From NCBI GenBank assembly GCA_003586115.2, contig QVOM02000034.1:115182815-115246814 (forward strand): 64,000 nt of DNA, in the 5' to 3' direction. Below are positions 1-11,234 of this stretch, one piece after another. A program made the position numbers and the translations under genes. The notes under the pieces were generated by a model, which had not been told where the DNA came from, searched no databases, and worked only from the letters and a program-made list of their open reading frames with translations. The stretch comes from Salvator merianae (taxonomy: Eukaryota > Chordata > Lepidosauria > Squamata > Teiidae). Each line of letters begins with the position of its first letter. The stretch's first letter is position 1.

Positions 1-1805
1 CAGGAGCATTGGGAAGGTGTGAAAATCTGACTGAAAGTTCCCTTTACTCTCTCCTTCTACTGCCCTTATTCTCCCAATCTGCAGAGTACCATTTTGAGGT
101 ACTTTTGACTGAGAAGCAATGTTTAGCCCAAGATCACTCAGTAATCTTGGGTCTGCTTTTCATACACTGAACAGTACGTGCCTTGGAGGAGGATTGAAAT
201 CCCTCTACACACCCTCATGCCCTTTTGGTGCTGGGAAGAAACCAGGTTCAATGCACCTCCCAGGTGTTTTGAATGGCATGTGGAGGCACAGCCAAAGTTC
301 CATTGGTTACATTTGCTGCTGCTACTCGCTAAAGTTGGCCCATCACTGAAAACTGTCACAAATGCAGCAGTATGTATATGTGTGAAAAATCCCTGTAACA
401 TGTGACCTGTATGAACAGGTTACAAAAAAAAGGTACCCATGATAGCCCTTGTTTCTACTTAGGGACATGCCTAGCTTCACGTTTTTCTCACTATCTTGCT
501 ACTTTGGGTGCTTTTTTTTCTCTTTCCCTTGATTTTTTTTTCCCTGTCCAGTTCCCTCACCGGCAGCTGAAGACTCTGAAGGTTTTTCTGTGGTGCACTA
601 GGCAGGCAGCTGGGCCAATTACTTGAAAAGGGTTTATCATCACTGCAATTGCTATAAAAATAAATTCCTGCCTACATTATCATATAGAAACAGAGATGAA
701 GCGGGCTGCTCTATTTCATTAATTTCTTTTGACAAGTGTTTAAATTTCTACCCATCACGTTGAGAACCTAAGGGAACGTAACTACGTTATAATAGTCTAA
801 CTTAATTTGTTATTTCACAGGGTGAAGCTTTGAAATTTATGACTGAAACACAGCAAATAAAATCTGATAGTGAAATTTAAGGTGGGGGTCAAACAAGATT
901 TGGGGATGGGGAGGCAGCAAAATGGCTAGACCCAAGCAATTCTGCTGCCTGAAGCAAAGGATGGTGACAGAAGATAGCAAATGCCCTGCTGAGTCTTAAT
1001 TCAACACCACACGCAAGGCAGCAAGCTACTTTAAATGTCCCATGTAGCATTTACAGCTGTTTTCTAACAAATGTAGGGAGCAGCAACTAAATTGTCACCC
1101 TCTTTCTTCCTGACAGATCTTCGTAGACAGCTGCCCTTCTGTAAAGCCAAGCACATCTTGTATTTAAATAGATCTCCATTGGCTTCATCCGTCTGAAAAT
1201 ATCCATTGGGAGGAAAGTGCAATTCAGTTTGGACCAGTCACAGCTAATGTAGGTGAGCAGCGGTGGAAGTTCTTCTCCCTGCTACTTGGGTCGAATCAAA
1301 GGAAGACTTGCTGGTGTACAGACTAGCACACAGCAGGGGGAAAGGGCTTCCACTTAAGCTCACCCACATGGGCCTGTACTGATTAAGACTGCAGCTTAGG
1401 AAAGTGGGGTTAATTGCCTCTTCACAGGGGCTATTTTCAAGGAAGCTTGTTGAACAGCTCTCTAATATTAATGGGTTAGCAATTAGGATACCAAAAAGAG
1501 GGGATGACAAGGTGAACTTCACATCCTTAATTTTCTTACTACTTCTGAAAAAGGTTTTTTATGGTCTTCAGAGCTTTTGTATTTCTGCTTTGTAATACAT
1601 CCTTTGACCTCTGGGTGAAGGGCAGGCTAAAAGTATTGAATGAGTTTTAATTGTATTCTTTTATTAGTTGCTGAATTTCATTTATTAGGTAGTCTACTTA
1701 AGGTTTTTTTGTAAATCTAAGGCACCATCCACACACACACACCACCTTGGGGCGGGAGGCAGGGGAGGCACCACAGGAATGAGAGATCCTCATGGTGACA
1801 GGTAG
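1..1805. other. NTNG1 intron, no gene seen
   Basis: AT-rich single-copy-looking sequence upstream of the recognised NTNG1 terminal exon. Open frames here are short, overlap on both strands and resemble no protein I know. The stretch about 640-880 is AT-rich and free of recognisable repeats, so it could be a conserved non-coding element; this is a guess from composition. A short AC run lies at 1731-1742. Assignment to the intron is inferred from the position and strand of the downstream exon. Confidence 0.5.
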
Positions 1806-2238
1806 GGGCCTGTTCACACTTTATGCTAGCAAGCTTCTGCACTTTGCAGAGGCCTGAATGGTCAGAAGCAGCATAATGCTGCTGCTGATTGCTCCTAACT
1901 GTGGAGCACAAATTTGTGTTCCACAACTTTACCCAGAGCTGATAGTCAGCTCCCAGTAAAGTGCATCTGCATTTACCAGTCAGGCCTTCACAATCGCCTC
2001 ATTGTGCCTGTGTGTACCTGTGCTCTGCAGCTCTGGCAGTCACCACAGCAGTGGCCAGACACTTCCTGGCCGCTACCATGGTAAGCATCAAGCAAGGCTA
2101 CCAGCATTTGCAAATGCTGGTAGCTTCCTTCAGGTAAGTGCTAGGGCCATGCAGTGCAGACGAAGTCTGTGCTGTGTGGTCAATACAACCTTAGAATGGG
2201 ATAATTATCCCATTCTAAAGTGGTAAGTGTAAAAACAT
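1806..2238. mobile_element. Palindromic MITE, family B (copy B1)
   Basis: The left end reads GGGCCTGTTCACACTT and the right end is a decayed complement (AAGTGTAAAAA). Inside are several separate perfect or near-perfect palindromes: 2097-2124 (arms GCTACCAGCATTTG and complement), 2191-2218 (arms TTAGAATGGGATAA and complement) and 1899-1922 around a GTGGAGCACAAA arm. The same internal blocks recur in the copies at 36.9, 38.9, 41.4 and 61.3 kb. There is no coding capacity, so the element is non-autonomous. The superfamily is not certain; 3-bp flanking repeats at other copies point to PIF/Harbinger. Confidence 0.65.
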
Positions 2239-5200
2239 CTAGGACACTTTTGTGGATCGAACTTCTGCTCTCAGGAGCATGGATTCTATATGGACTTGAT
2301 TTGAAAGACCAAAAAAAGTATCAGAAGGTGACCATTTTTGGTCCTCTGGGCACAAAATGTACCAATGAGGTGCCTCCTTCCCACCCCCATGTATCCATGA
2401 ACAGGGTTAAGGAAAAGGAACTTCACTGGGGAATTAGGATAACAACCTAGGGGGTGGAGGCATTTGCTCTCCTCATCTCCTGGTCACCCCTGTGTCAGCC
2501 CAAAGGGTTTGAATGGATGGAGCCTAACTGGTAAAACCCTTACTGGATAGACCAGCCTAGTTCAATCTGGTCTCCTCCAGATACTATGGAATTCATTGCG
2601 CATCTGCCTTGACTATTAATCTTACTGGCTAAGGCTGATGGGTGTTATAGTCCAAAGCATTAGAAGATACCAGATGGAGAAAAGGTAGACTGATGTCTGA
2701 TTTGAAATGTTTTAATATCAGTAAGGTTATCAGCAAACTACAAACCACACTTTTTACTATAACTGCTGGAGAAAGTACAAGAGTACAGTTGTTTCTTTGT
2801 GGCTTTGGGAGAGAAAATAACATGTGCATTTTGCATTTTATTTGAGACTCTTTAGTTGAAGACCTAGGAAAATGTGTAAATCTTCAGTATCATATTTTAA
2901 AGAGACATGAGTGGGAGATATTTCCAATAAACCAAGTATTTATTCTGATCATATATTTCACAGTACTGGTGCAGTGGCTTAGCAATAAATTTTCTACCTT
3001 TTTGCCTACAAGAAGCAGGTGAATGTGTATGTGCAACACAGTGTTTGTAAATCCTGTTTTCACTTGTTAGCCTACTTATCAGAAGAGATACCATAATTTT
3101 CTTCCACTGTGTATTTTTCCTATTCTTAAAGCCTTGTCAGTCCAACCTTGCCCTCTTTTTCAAGTGATTATAGTAGTATGATAACCAGTCAGTTGTTCTA
3201 CAAAGATGAAGGCATCATCCTCTACTTGCTAGGAAGCAGTGACCTGTTTTAAGCTTCTGCACTACCTCCAGATCCTCTTCCTTGTTTTCCACAATGGACA
3301 TCTGTGGTCATCTCCACACATTGTTCTCATAGCTGGGTAGAGATAAGATAACTAGTTGGAAAGATCTTGCACAAATACCCCCACCAATGCCTTTCAGGAG
3401 ATTTCTCTGGCAGCATGAGAAGAAACTATAAAAAATGCACTGGTAATGTGTGATAAGGAGGCCCAATCCTCTGGAAATCCATGGAACTTAATTTTAAATA
3501 ATTGTTTTTAGGACTGTTCTATAGACACTTAGGCAACATCCACACCATCCTTTTGTACTGCACTAGATGTGCATCAGAACACTGGATCCATACACTAGTG
3601 TGCTCCCTGGTTTGCAAGGAAAACTCCAGGGGAAGACCAGTTTAATGTTTCAGCTGTTGCCATGTGGACAGTGGCAGCTGGAAGGGGCCATGTGGCACCC
3701 TGGAGCCCAGTGAAGTACAAAAGTTTCCGGATTCTCTATCCCCAAATCAGATGAGAATATAATCTTACCATTGTGTGACTCATCTTACATCTTAAAGAAC
3801 TGCCTCTTATATCTTTGATGTACATACCTAGAGCATAGATTAAACAGTGTGTTGTGCAACCACAGACCCTAACAGAGAAGTGGGATCATTCTGGCCTACT
3901 TCTATGCTTTGTCATTCACAACATACACTGAATTTTGGTGCACTGTGAGGCCTTTTCGGGTGAGAGTTCAGCAGCTGAAGGTCAGATATCAGAGCACTCT
4001 CAGGCTAGGGAGATTCTTCACAAGAAACAGTTGCCCATCTACCAGTCTGGGTGTCCTGGCAGCCCACAGTCCTGACTCAAATGTGAACAGTCACATGCCC
4101 ATGCGCTATGGGACTGATAGGAACATGAAGTGCACACCCACACTAACCTCCAGATTTATTCGTAATTTTGACTAGGTCACTGGGTTCTGCAATATCCACA
4201 ACAGTACCTCCTCAGCCTGTAAAGCCAGTGAGCTAGAGAAATGCACAGATATTCATAAGCAATACTTCCTAGCTACCCTTAATATGAAACTCTAAGTGTA
4301 TCAGGAGAAGCTATTTTTTCCGAGTCACAGTTTTCAGATTACTGAAGATCCTACCAATTTTAGCAAGGTAGAAAAAGAAGGAAGAATGAAGTAAGAACAT
4401 TGTTGAGGTAGAGGGATTTATACTTGACTGCCTGGGGCAGCACCCTGAATGCCATGCAGGTTGTCACTGAACTAATGTGTGGAGTTTGAATCACATCCAC
4501 TACTGACTTAAGCAGCTTCTACACAGTTCCATGGTACTATGCCAGCTCCAAGTCCATCCATCAGGGCCCAGGACCACTCTGTCTGCACAGGACAGGCAGC
4601 TCATTTAGTCCAGCACCATTCTACATATCTGGTGACAATTTTCTCAGCCAGCAACTTCAGAGGTTAGCAACTTTTGCCGTTGCAGATTCCCCAACCCTAG
4701 ATCAGGCAATTATCTAATCTTGCCATTCTGGGACTGATCTTACCCTGTATCGCATAGAACTTAAAGTGCAATAATAAAAGTCTGGGATATGAAGCAAATT
4801 TGCAACCCTGTCAGATTGAGATCATTTATACATAGCATGTCAAACCAGATAATTATGAATGATCTAAGACTTTTTTCCCTCCTATACAGTGAATTTTCTA
4901 TTTGTTCATATATCTTTGGATGGTTTAATTTTGTACACTACTGATTGTTAGTCCAGTTTATGATGGACAGCAAATAATGAACTGTCAAATACTGGCATTT
5001 TATTTGTCTTTTCAAAGATGATGTGATGCAATTCAAGTGCTTGCTGAAGCATTCAGATGTATTTAGTTTAATATGCAAATTCTAAGTGGAAAATTTGTTT
5101 CATCTCTAAATATAATCAGTGCCTGGATAATAGAATCACTGGATAATTGATCTTTTCCAGTTGTGCTGCTTCAGAATAATAGAAACCTGAGAAAATCACA

Positions 5201-5735
5201 CATCTCAAACTACATGCTAAAGAAAAAAGATTATGTCAAAATCCTCTACAGTCTTTCCTGGAAGCAAAGGATTTGCTTATGAGTAGACCTTATACACATC
5301 CCTAATTTTAGGCTGCTTTTCCAGTTTGGAAATCTCTGTCCTTTGAACTGAGCAATAGATCAGCTCATGGTAAAAGATAAACTATAATAGAGTAAAACCA
5401 TAGAATTAAATACAATAGAAAAATTGTCCACATTAGTTATGCATTAAAACTAAGGAGGTGATCAGACACACTTTAAAAAGCACCTCTGGGAGAATTGGAG
5501 CTGGGGACACAAGACATTTTTACCCCTACATGCACCTTATTGCATCTTGAAGCCTGGGAATAGGCATCTCTTCCCCCTATAGAAAATAAGAACACCAAGA
5601 GCAGTTCTTTCTTCTTGTTGCATTGAGAGGGGGCACAGAGGAGGGAAATGTGTCCAATTGCAGCATGGGAAAAAATGCTACCAGTGAGTGACCAGTCAGG
5701 GTCCTGGAAAGCCAGGAATGCAACTGATGCAACTA
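2239..5735. other. NTNG1 intron, mostly unassigned
   Basis: No exon recognised. Around 2600-2680 there is a short piece of an old interspersed repeat (its reverse complement resembles the widespread reptile motif GGACTATAACACCCATCA). The segment 3530-3700 has weak inverted-repeat character. The segment 4970-5250 is repeat-free, AT-rich and contains the octamer ATGCAAAT at 5073-5080, the POU-factor binding sequence, so it is a candidate conserved element. Nothing else stands out. Confidence 0.4.
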
Positions 5736-6343
5736 GGCCAGGTTCACACTTACCGGTTACAGACAATTCCAGGCTAGTGAAGCACAGGAATGGCTGGGGT
5801 CATTGCACCTAGAGTGCTGGAATGTGCTCAAGCCAACTCAGCTACTCCAGGAATAAAAATAGCAGGCATCCTTCTCTGTTCCTGGTGGGAAATCCTAATG
5901 TCTGACATTCCACCCAACCCTTGCTGCAACTGGATGAGGGAACATCATATCCAGTCAGTCTTGAGGTTCAGACCTTCAAGCCTTGAAGGTTCAAACCTAA
6001 AGGCCCGTCACCTCGCATCACCAGACGTGGTGCAAATACACCATTCCTGTCATCACAGGAACACAGCTGCTCGAACAACCCCAGGGCAACTGCGTCTGGT
6101 TACAGACATGGGCCCTTTCTGCACTTGGACTTATTCCATATTATATCTCAGAATAGGGACCTGCCATCTGCATGCTAGTGCAGACTGTGGTAGGCCCTGG
6201 GCAAGACCTTTCATAGTTTATAATAGCATGTGGATAGCAGGTTCCTATTCTGGGATTTAATCCACAATAAGTCCAAGTGCAGAAAGGGCCATGGTGTTCT
6301 AGCAGACAGACTGAAGTTCCAAAAGGGAAGTGTGAACAGGCCC
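5736..6343. mobile_element. Palindromic MITE, family-B-like termini (copy B10), with nested A1
   Basis: Left end GGCCAGGTTCACACTT and right end AAGTGTGAACAGGCCC form terminal inverted repeats. CTA is directly repeated on both sides (5733-5735 and 6344-6346), a possible 3-bp target duplication. The interior differs from most B copies and is interrupted near the right end by a family A element at 6112-6289. A 156-codon open frame crossing this region is a by-product of the repeat and resembles no protein. Confidence 0.55.
6112..6289. mobile_element. Palindromic MITE, family A (copy A1)
   Basis: About 178 bp that fold back along nearly their whole length. The ends are GCCCTTTCTGCACTTGG and its complement, followed by TTATTC.../...GAATAA, then CTGCCATCTGCATGCTAGTG near the centre with its partner GCACTAGCATG-type arm. 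The 5-bp sequence CATGG occurs immediately on both sides (6107-6111 and 6290-6294), a possible target-site duplication. It lies inside the older B10 element. Similar copies occur at 6.4, 15.8, 42.4 and 56.0 kb. Confidence 0.75.
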
Positions 6344-6391
6344 CTAAGCTGGGCTATTTAGTACTCTTCTAATGAGCTAAACTCATCACAA

Positions 6392-6569
6392 GGCCTTTCT
6401 GCATGGGCCTTATTCTGGATTATAGCCTGAAAAAGATGCCTGCCATCTGCATGCTAGTGCAGACTACAGCAGGCTCCAAGGTGGGTCTGCCACAGTCTGC
6501 ACCAGCATGTGGATTGCAGGTCCCTATTCCAGGATATAAGCTAGATTAAGGCCCTAGTGCAGAAAGGGT
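6392..6569. mobile_element. Palindromic MITE, family A (copy A2)
   Basis: Second full-length copy of the fold-back element, about 100 bp downstream of A1 and similar to it throughout, with ends GGCCTTTCTGC and GCAGAAAGGGT. TCACA occurs near both edges, a weak sign of a duplicated target. No coding content. Confidence 0.7.
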
Positions 6570-6820
6570 CACAGAGGAACTTCCTAACCTTGAATTGGTA
6601 AGAACTTTTTAGTAAAATAATAAGTTTAGTGGAATTAAGCCACCTGAGGTTTTCTGTAACAACTGTCAGTGCAACTTTCCAGGATTCAGATAGGGCTTTG
6701 AATAGGAACATTCTCCATGCCTATCTGAAAATGCTTGCTATTGAACTTTAAACCATCTGCAGGTAAATAAGCAGCAGTGGTCAAGAGCTTTGTTGGGGAG
6801 ACAAGACATTGGCCCATTCT

Positions 6821-7343
6821 TCACTTACCTGTTCTAAATCAAGATCAGTTGGTTCAGATTAGTCCAGTCCACTGATCTGAATCACGGGGAAGTGTGAGCA
6901 GGATCAGCACCATCTGTCCCAATGGTGCTGATCTGGATGACCCCACACTGTGGCCGTGAAGCTCATACAAGCTTCACAGTTGTACCCCCATGCCTCTGAA
7001 GGCTAGGAACATTTGTCCCAAGCCTCGGGGTCTTTGGGGGGTGCTTTTCCAAAGCACACTATGGCACACCACTGAAAGGTGCCACCTGCTATTCCTGAAT
7101 AAGGGAGGTGTACCTTCTGCACATCTCCCATGTTCTGGATCAGGCGACTGGTCCATCTGGAAGACCCAATTAATCAGATCTACCAGAGATCTACCTTGAT
7201 CCTGATCTTGGTCTGTCTCATGCAGATGGCATGGACTATTGGGGGCATGACCTCATAGATCTGCATTAACTTGCAGGTCTATGTGGCCTAGAAGTGAATT
7301 ACACTTACCTTAATCCGGATTAAGGGTCCATGTAGAAAGGCCC
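6821..7343. mobile_element. Palindromic MITE, family D (copy D4)
   Basis: Starts GGCCCATTCTTCACTT and ends AGAAAGGCCC; the flanks extend the palindrome (CATT before, AATG after). Internal inverted pairs include GATCAG/CTGATC blocks and AAGCTTCAC-type arms. The core about 6990-7110 (GGCTAGGAACATTTGTCCC, then a CCAAAGCAC block) recurs in inverted orientation at 20.2 kb and in weaker form at 12.7, 16.1 and 28.1 kb, which defines the family. Boundaries are approximate. Confidence 0.5.
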
Positions 7344-7819
7344 AATGTGCAGCATTGTAACATCAAAAGATAGGGTGCACTATACTGTATGTTGCTGGTT
7401 ATATAGCAATCTATGCAACACTTTCTTTCCACTTGAATTGAAAAACCAATAAATGACAAAACATACATTTTTCAAGACACTATAGATGTTCTCTTTTGTT
7501 TTTATCTAGAAAATTAATCCTGTTTCTTCAACTTTTTTTTTCTTCATTCAATAATTTTAGAAACTAGATTAGAAGTTAAAATTGAGCACACGTATGTGTG
7601 TACACTCCCACCCACACACATACTCACTGAAGAATTAAGATTGGATTAAGAGAATTATGCATTTTTCCTTGCCAAAATCTAAATTACGTATCATTCAATA
7701 ATGTAGAATAAACAAATCTTTGCTGCTCATTAGTGCCTGCTTGGGTGCATTGGTTGCACATACAACAGAGGCATAGGTGAGAATAATGAGCCAATAATTC
7801 CTTTGAAATCCTTACCTTT

Positions 7820-7928
7820 AGCCACCTAAACCAAGCCTGGTGCACCACAGATGAGAATGTGATGTGGTCAGATAAGTCAGTCTGACCACAACCTCATCTT
7901 TTGTGCACCAAGTCTGGTTTAGGTAGCT
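7820..7928. repeat. Long intronic hairpin (109 bp)
   Basis: Two arms of about 47-51 bp pair with only a few mismatches and a 4-bp offset, leaving a loop of about 10 bases (7872-7881). The left arm runs from AGCCACCTAAACC to GTGGTCAG; the right arm runs from CTGACCACAACC to GGTTTAGGTAGCT. In the NTNG1 pre-mRNA this would form a stable stem. It may be a deletion derivative of a palindromic MITE, though its termini do not match families A, B or D. Confidence 0.7.
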
Positions 7929-10564
7929 CTCCAGCAGTCCTGATCTGTGGTTCACCATTGTTATTTTTACTCACAAGAAACTAAACATGTTAGAATGCCA
8001 AGAGTTTGCTGTCAGGCCCATTCCCTTCCTGCATGTCACTTTCTGAGATTATAGCTGTCTACAAAATAGAGGGCCAGGATATCAACTGAGATTTGCAGCC
8101 TAGTGTCATGATTCTAACCTAAAACAAGCCATGAGAAAAAAACAAACAGGGGAGATTTTTCACTTCTGATTTTTCTCGTTTGTCTGAATAGAACTGTGGT
8201 TCCAATACTATTGATATCTCCATTAAAATCTCTGGTGTGATTTGCAATTTAGCCATTAAATGCCATTACCAACTTAAAAAAATGGATTTTGTACAAATAG
8301 TTCACAGGATCGGCTTGGCAACGGAAAAGAGCCAGCTTCTAATTCTTTTTTCCTCCCTTTTTATTATTTTTAACATTGCCAAAGTGAAGCAAAGCACTAA
8401 TTAAAGTTCTAATTGGTGTGAATAATCCAGACAGGAATCAAATATTGTTCTCATTGTTAGGAATGCCAAAGCCAAAGGATTCTCCTTCAGCTATACAAAT
8501 GTGAAATAATTCTTTTCATAGCATTTCTGTAAGCATTTTCCTGTGCACAGCAGGTGCCTCATATGAACATTTATGTAACAGACTTCACTTCTTTAGATCC
8601 CTTATAATCTACTTATTAAAATGTGTAGGGTGACTTTTTTCCCTTCCAATCAAAACCAGAGTGCATATATAGAGCCCAGCCAGAACAAATTTACTTTTAA
8701 AGCAAGCATGCAACTTTCAAATGAGGTATTATACAGATGCCTTTCTTTCTAAAAACGTATGCGCTTATTTCCTATAGGCAGTAGAGGGACCTACTTGTGG
8801 TTGTGCTCTTTCTATCCCATTGTTTCGTTAAAAGACGGCAAAATTCTATAGTTCCAGTCCAAATTCTACGGTATTTTCCAAAGGTCTACATAAGGCTCTC
8901 ACTACCAGCTATGTTGGTTCCTATTTTTTCTCTTCCTTAGGTAACAAACAACTGGAAGAGATAGATTGTGTAGCATATATACTTTTGTAATGTAGAGACC
9001 CTCCCAGGAACTTCACAAACTGAGAATTTCTGTTCTAGCATTTTTTAAAAAATCTCTGCTCTGCCTCTCCGGAAGCAGCATGGGGACTGTGTCTGACTGC
9101 AAACTGTCAGTAGCTGCTCCAGCGTGGCCCATACTAACTAATCCACACTACATGAGCCAGAATAGCCCAGAGTGCAAAAAGTGCCCAAGGGTCCAGCCAC
9201 AACTAAATTTTATTCCACCTTCAATAATGCATCAGCAAAGTAACTAACCATTTTATTTTTGGACTATCTAACCCAAAGCTGTATTTCTGATTAATGCAGG
9301 AAAAAAACCTGCTAATTTCTTTGCTGATGTGTTCTCTCATTCTGATCCTGGACTGAAGGTAGATTAAAACTTAGATGTAGTTCAGCCCTAAGACTGCTTA
9401 AGGTAGTAATTTTCCTAGATACAGAAAATCAAAATTAAGTCTATCAATATATTCAGACAAAAAGAATCTGCTCCCTCTCCTCGTTCACATTTGCCATTAG
9501 TTTTTCAATTTTATGTTAGGGAAAGGTGTGTTTTTTTCCTCTTAAAAAAATCTGAAACTATAGAAGAAATCATTTTATTTTCTTCATTACGAAAGTCATT
9601 TATCGCACATAAAAACTCTATTTTATTGTTGGGTTTTTTAATGTAACATAAATGTGAATATTCAACTTTTCATTTCTGGCCCAATGTCTTTGAAATTCAG
9701 TATCTTATATCAATCTTTCGCAAGGCTTTTCCAAATTGTCTGTATCCCAGGATATGCCAAAAGCATGTGGGACTTTATTGTGAATTGCCTGGTGCCTGAA
9801 GACAATCAGAGGGATATATTGCATGAATGAGTCCAAATATTCTTTTCCACTCTTAAGTACCTCCTACCTGAAACCCCTTATCTAAATCAGACAATTCTGA
9901 GCACGGCTTAGTTAACTGCTTCCTCTTGAAAAACTCCATCCTCTCTGGAACAACAGTAATTCTAAACTGACTAATCCTGGATTTATTTTCAATTCTGTCC
10001 ATTTTAGAAAGGAGCCTCTTGTTATCCTCTATCAGGCCTGTCAAAATGACTCTATGATGCAAGAGTATTATTTCCTGTAGGCAGCGTATTCATTCATTTT
10101 TTTACGCCATGCTGGAAAGCATGTTACCTTTGGCTCCTTACTTTCATTTTTTCTATTATTTCAAAGACATTGTAAGTTGCATTTCTGCTCATTGGCACTG
10201 AACAAAATACATATAAAAGTGTTAAGGAAAGGACTCTTGCAATAAGTTTGAAGTCTAGTCCTTGCCTTGGTATGATGAAACTTTCTGAAGATGTCAACTA
10301 ATTTTCTGAATGTATTGGATTTACAAGAATCCTGCTATTTATAACTGCAAATCCCAAATCTTTAAATTAACAATGACTGAGCTGTGTTCAGAAACTTATT
10401 TACAATGTCATCCCGTTTTTTAAAAAATAATAATATTTCTCATAGAACTAGCAGGGAATTGAATAAATCATTGCAGTAATACCATATATACTACCAGAAT
10501 AATGTATGTGCAGGTTCAAGCACCACTGAACTTATTGGGATTTACTTACCAATAAACAGAAATA
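7929..10564. other. NTNG1 intron with candidate conserved non-coding block
   Basis: No exon or recognisable transposon. The segment about 8260-8620 is free of repeats, with motifs such as CACTAATTAAAG and an AATAATCC homeobox-like site, a composition often seen in deeply conserved vertebrate enhancers. This is a pattern judgement only. The remainder is AT-rich intron with short homopolymer runs. Confidence 0.35.
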
Positions 10565-10745
10565 TTAGATATCACCAAGTTGTGACCAACTCCAGATTGA
10601 CTGCATGAGCAACTCTATGGGCACTTCTGTGCAGTTTTCTTGACAGACATAGAGATGTGGTTTGCCATTGCCTACTTCTGGGGAGAGGCTAGGGATTGAA
10701 CTGGCAACCCTCTGCTTTCCAGACTGCTTGCAGCCTCTCCCAAAC
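10565..10745 (-). mobile_element. tRNA-type SINE (minus strand)
   Basis: Read on the minus strand it begins with a head containing an RNA polymerase III B-box-like sequence (CAGTTCAATCCC, from about 10690-10705). A body follows with GGCAATGGCAAACC and then a tail AAGAAAACTGCACAGAAGTG. The GGCAATGGCAAACC body and the AAAACT tail are shared with the SINE at 18.2 kb, so the two belong to related families. Short, decayed and without clear target duplications. Confidence 0.6.
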
Positions 10746-11079
10746 AGAAATTACTTTCTGGCAATTTCCATATATGTATCGTTTTGATTTAAATCTAACT
10801 TCATGTACACTGAAATTGATGTCTGTAAGAGTTTTCCCCCCCCGACACATAGAGAGATGTCCATTATTCACTTCATTCACATCCATGAATAGTTTATTGT
10901 CTTAAGGGCCTTTTGTTGTTATTAATTTTGTTGTGTAATTAACTACATGACTTCAAAAAGATCATCTTCTACTTCGTTTCACAAAAAAACTGTTTTTCTC
11001 TTTCTACCTGGCGTTGATGGTAGAATTATTATTTCATTCTGTGAATTAGGAGGAGGAACACTTTTCATTGGTTCCTTTT
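10746..11079. other. Intron, nothing recognised
   Basis: AT-rich sequence with an eight-base C run near 10837; no exon or repeat family identified. Confidence 0.4.
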
Positions 11080-11200
11080 ATTATTTATATATTTATTTCC
11101 AAACATTTGTATCCCACCCTTCACCAGAAAGTCCCAAGGTGGGTCATAGCATTTGATAAAATAAACAGTGTAAAACATAAATAAAATGAGTAGAACAATT
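11080..11200 (-). mobile_element. LINE 3'-end fragment (minus strand)
   Basis: Read in reverse, it carries the typical reptile LINE tail: CACCTTGGGACTTTCTGG, then GGGTGGGATACAAATG and a run of AAATAAATA. It is the same tail type as the fragments at 42.8, 53.2 and 55.4 kb. Only the 3' end is present. Confidence 0.55.
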
Positions 11201-11234
11201 ATTAAATAAAGCTGGACTTATTACAGTCACTTGA

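Noticed and set aside
5790..6260. A 156-codon open frame on the + strand
   Set aside because: It runs across the B10 element and into the nested A1, both non-coding palindromic repeats, and has no recognisable domain.
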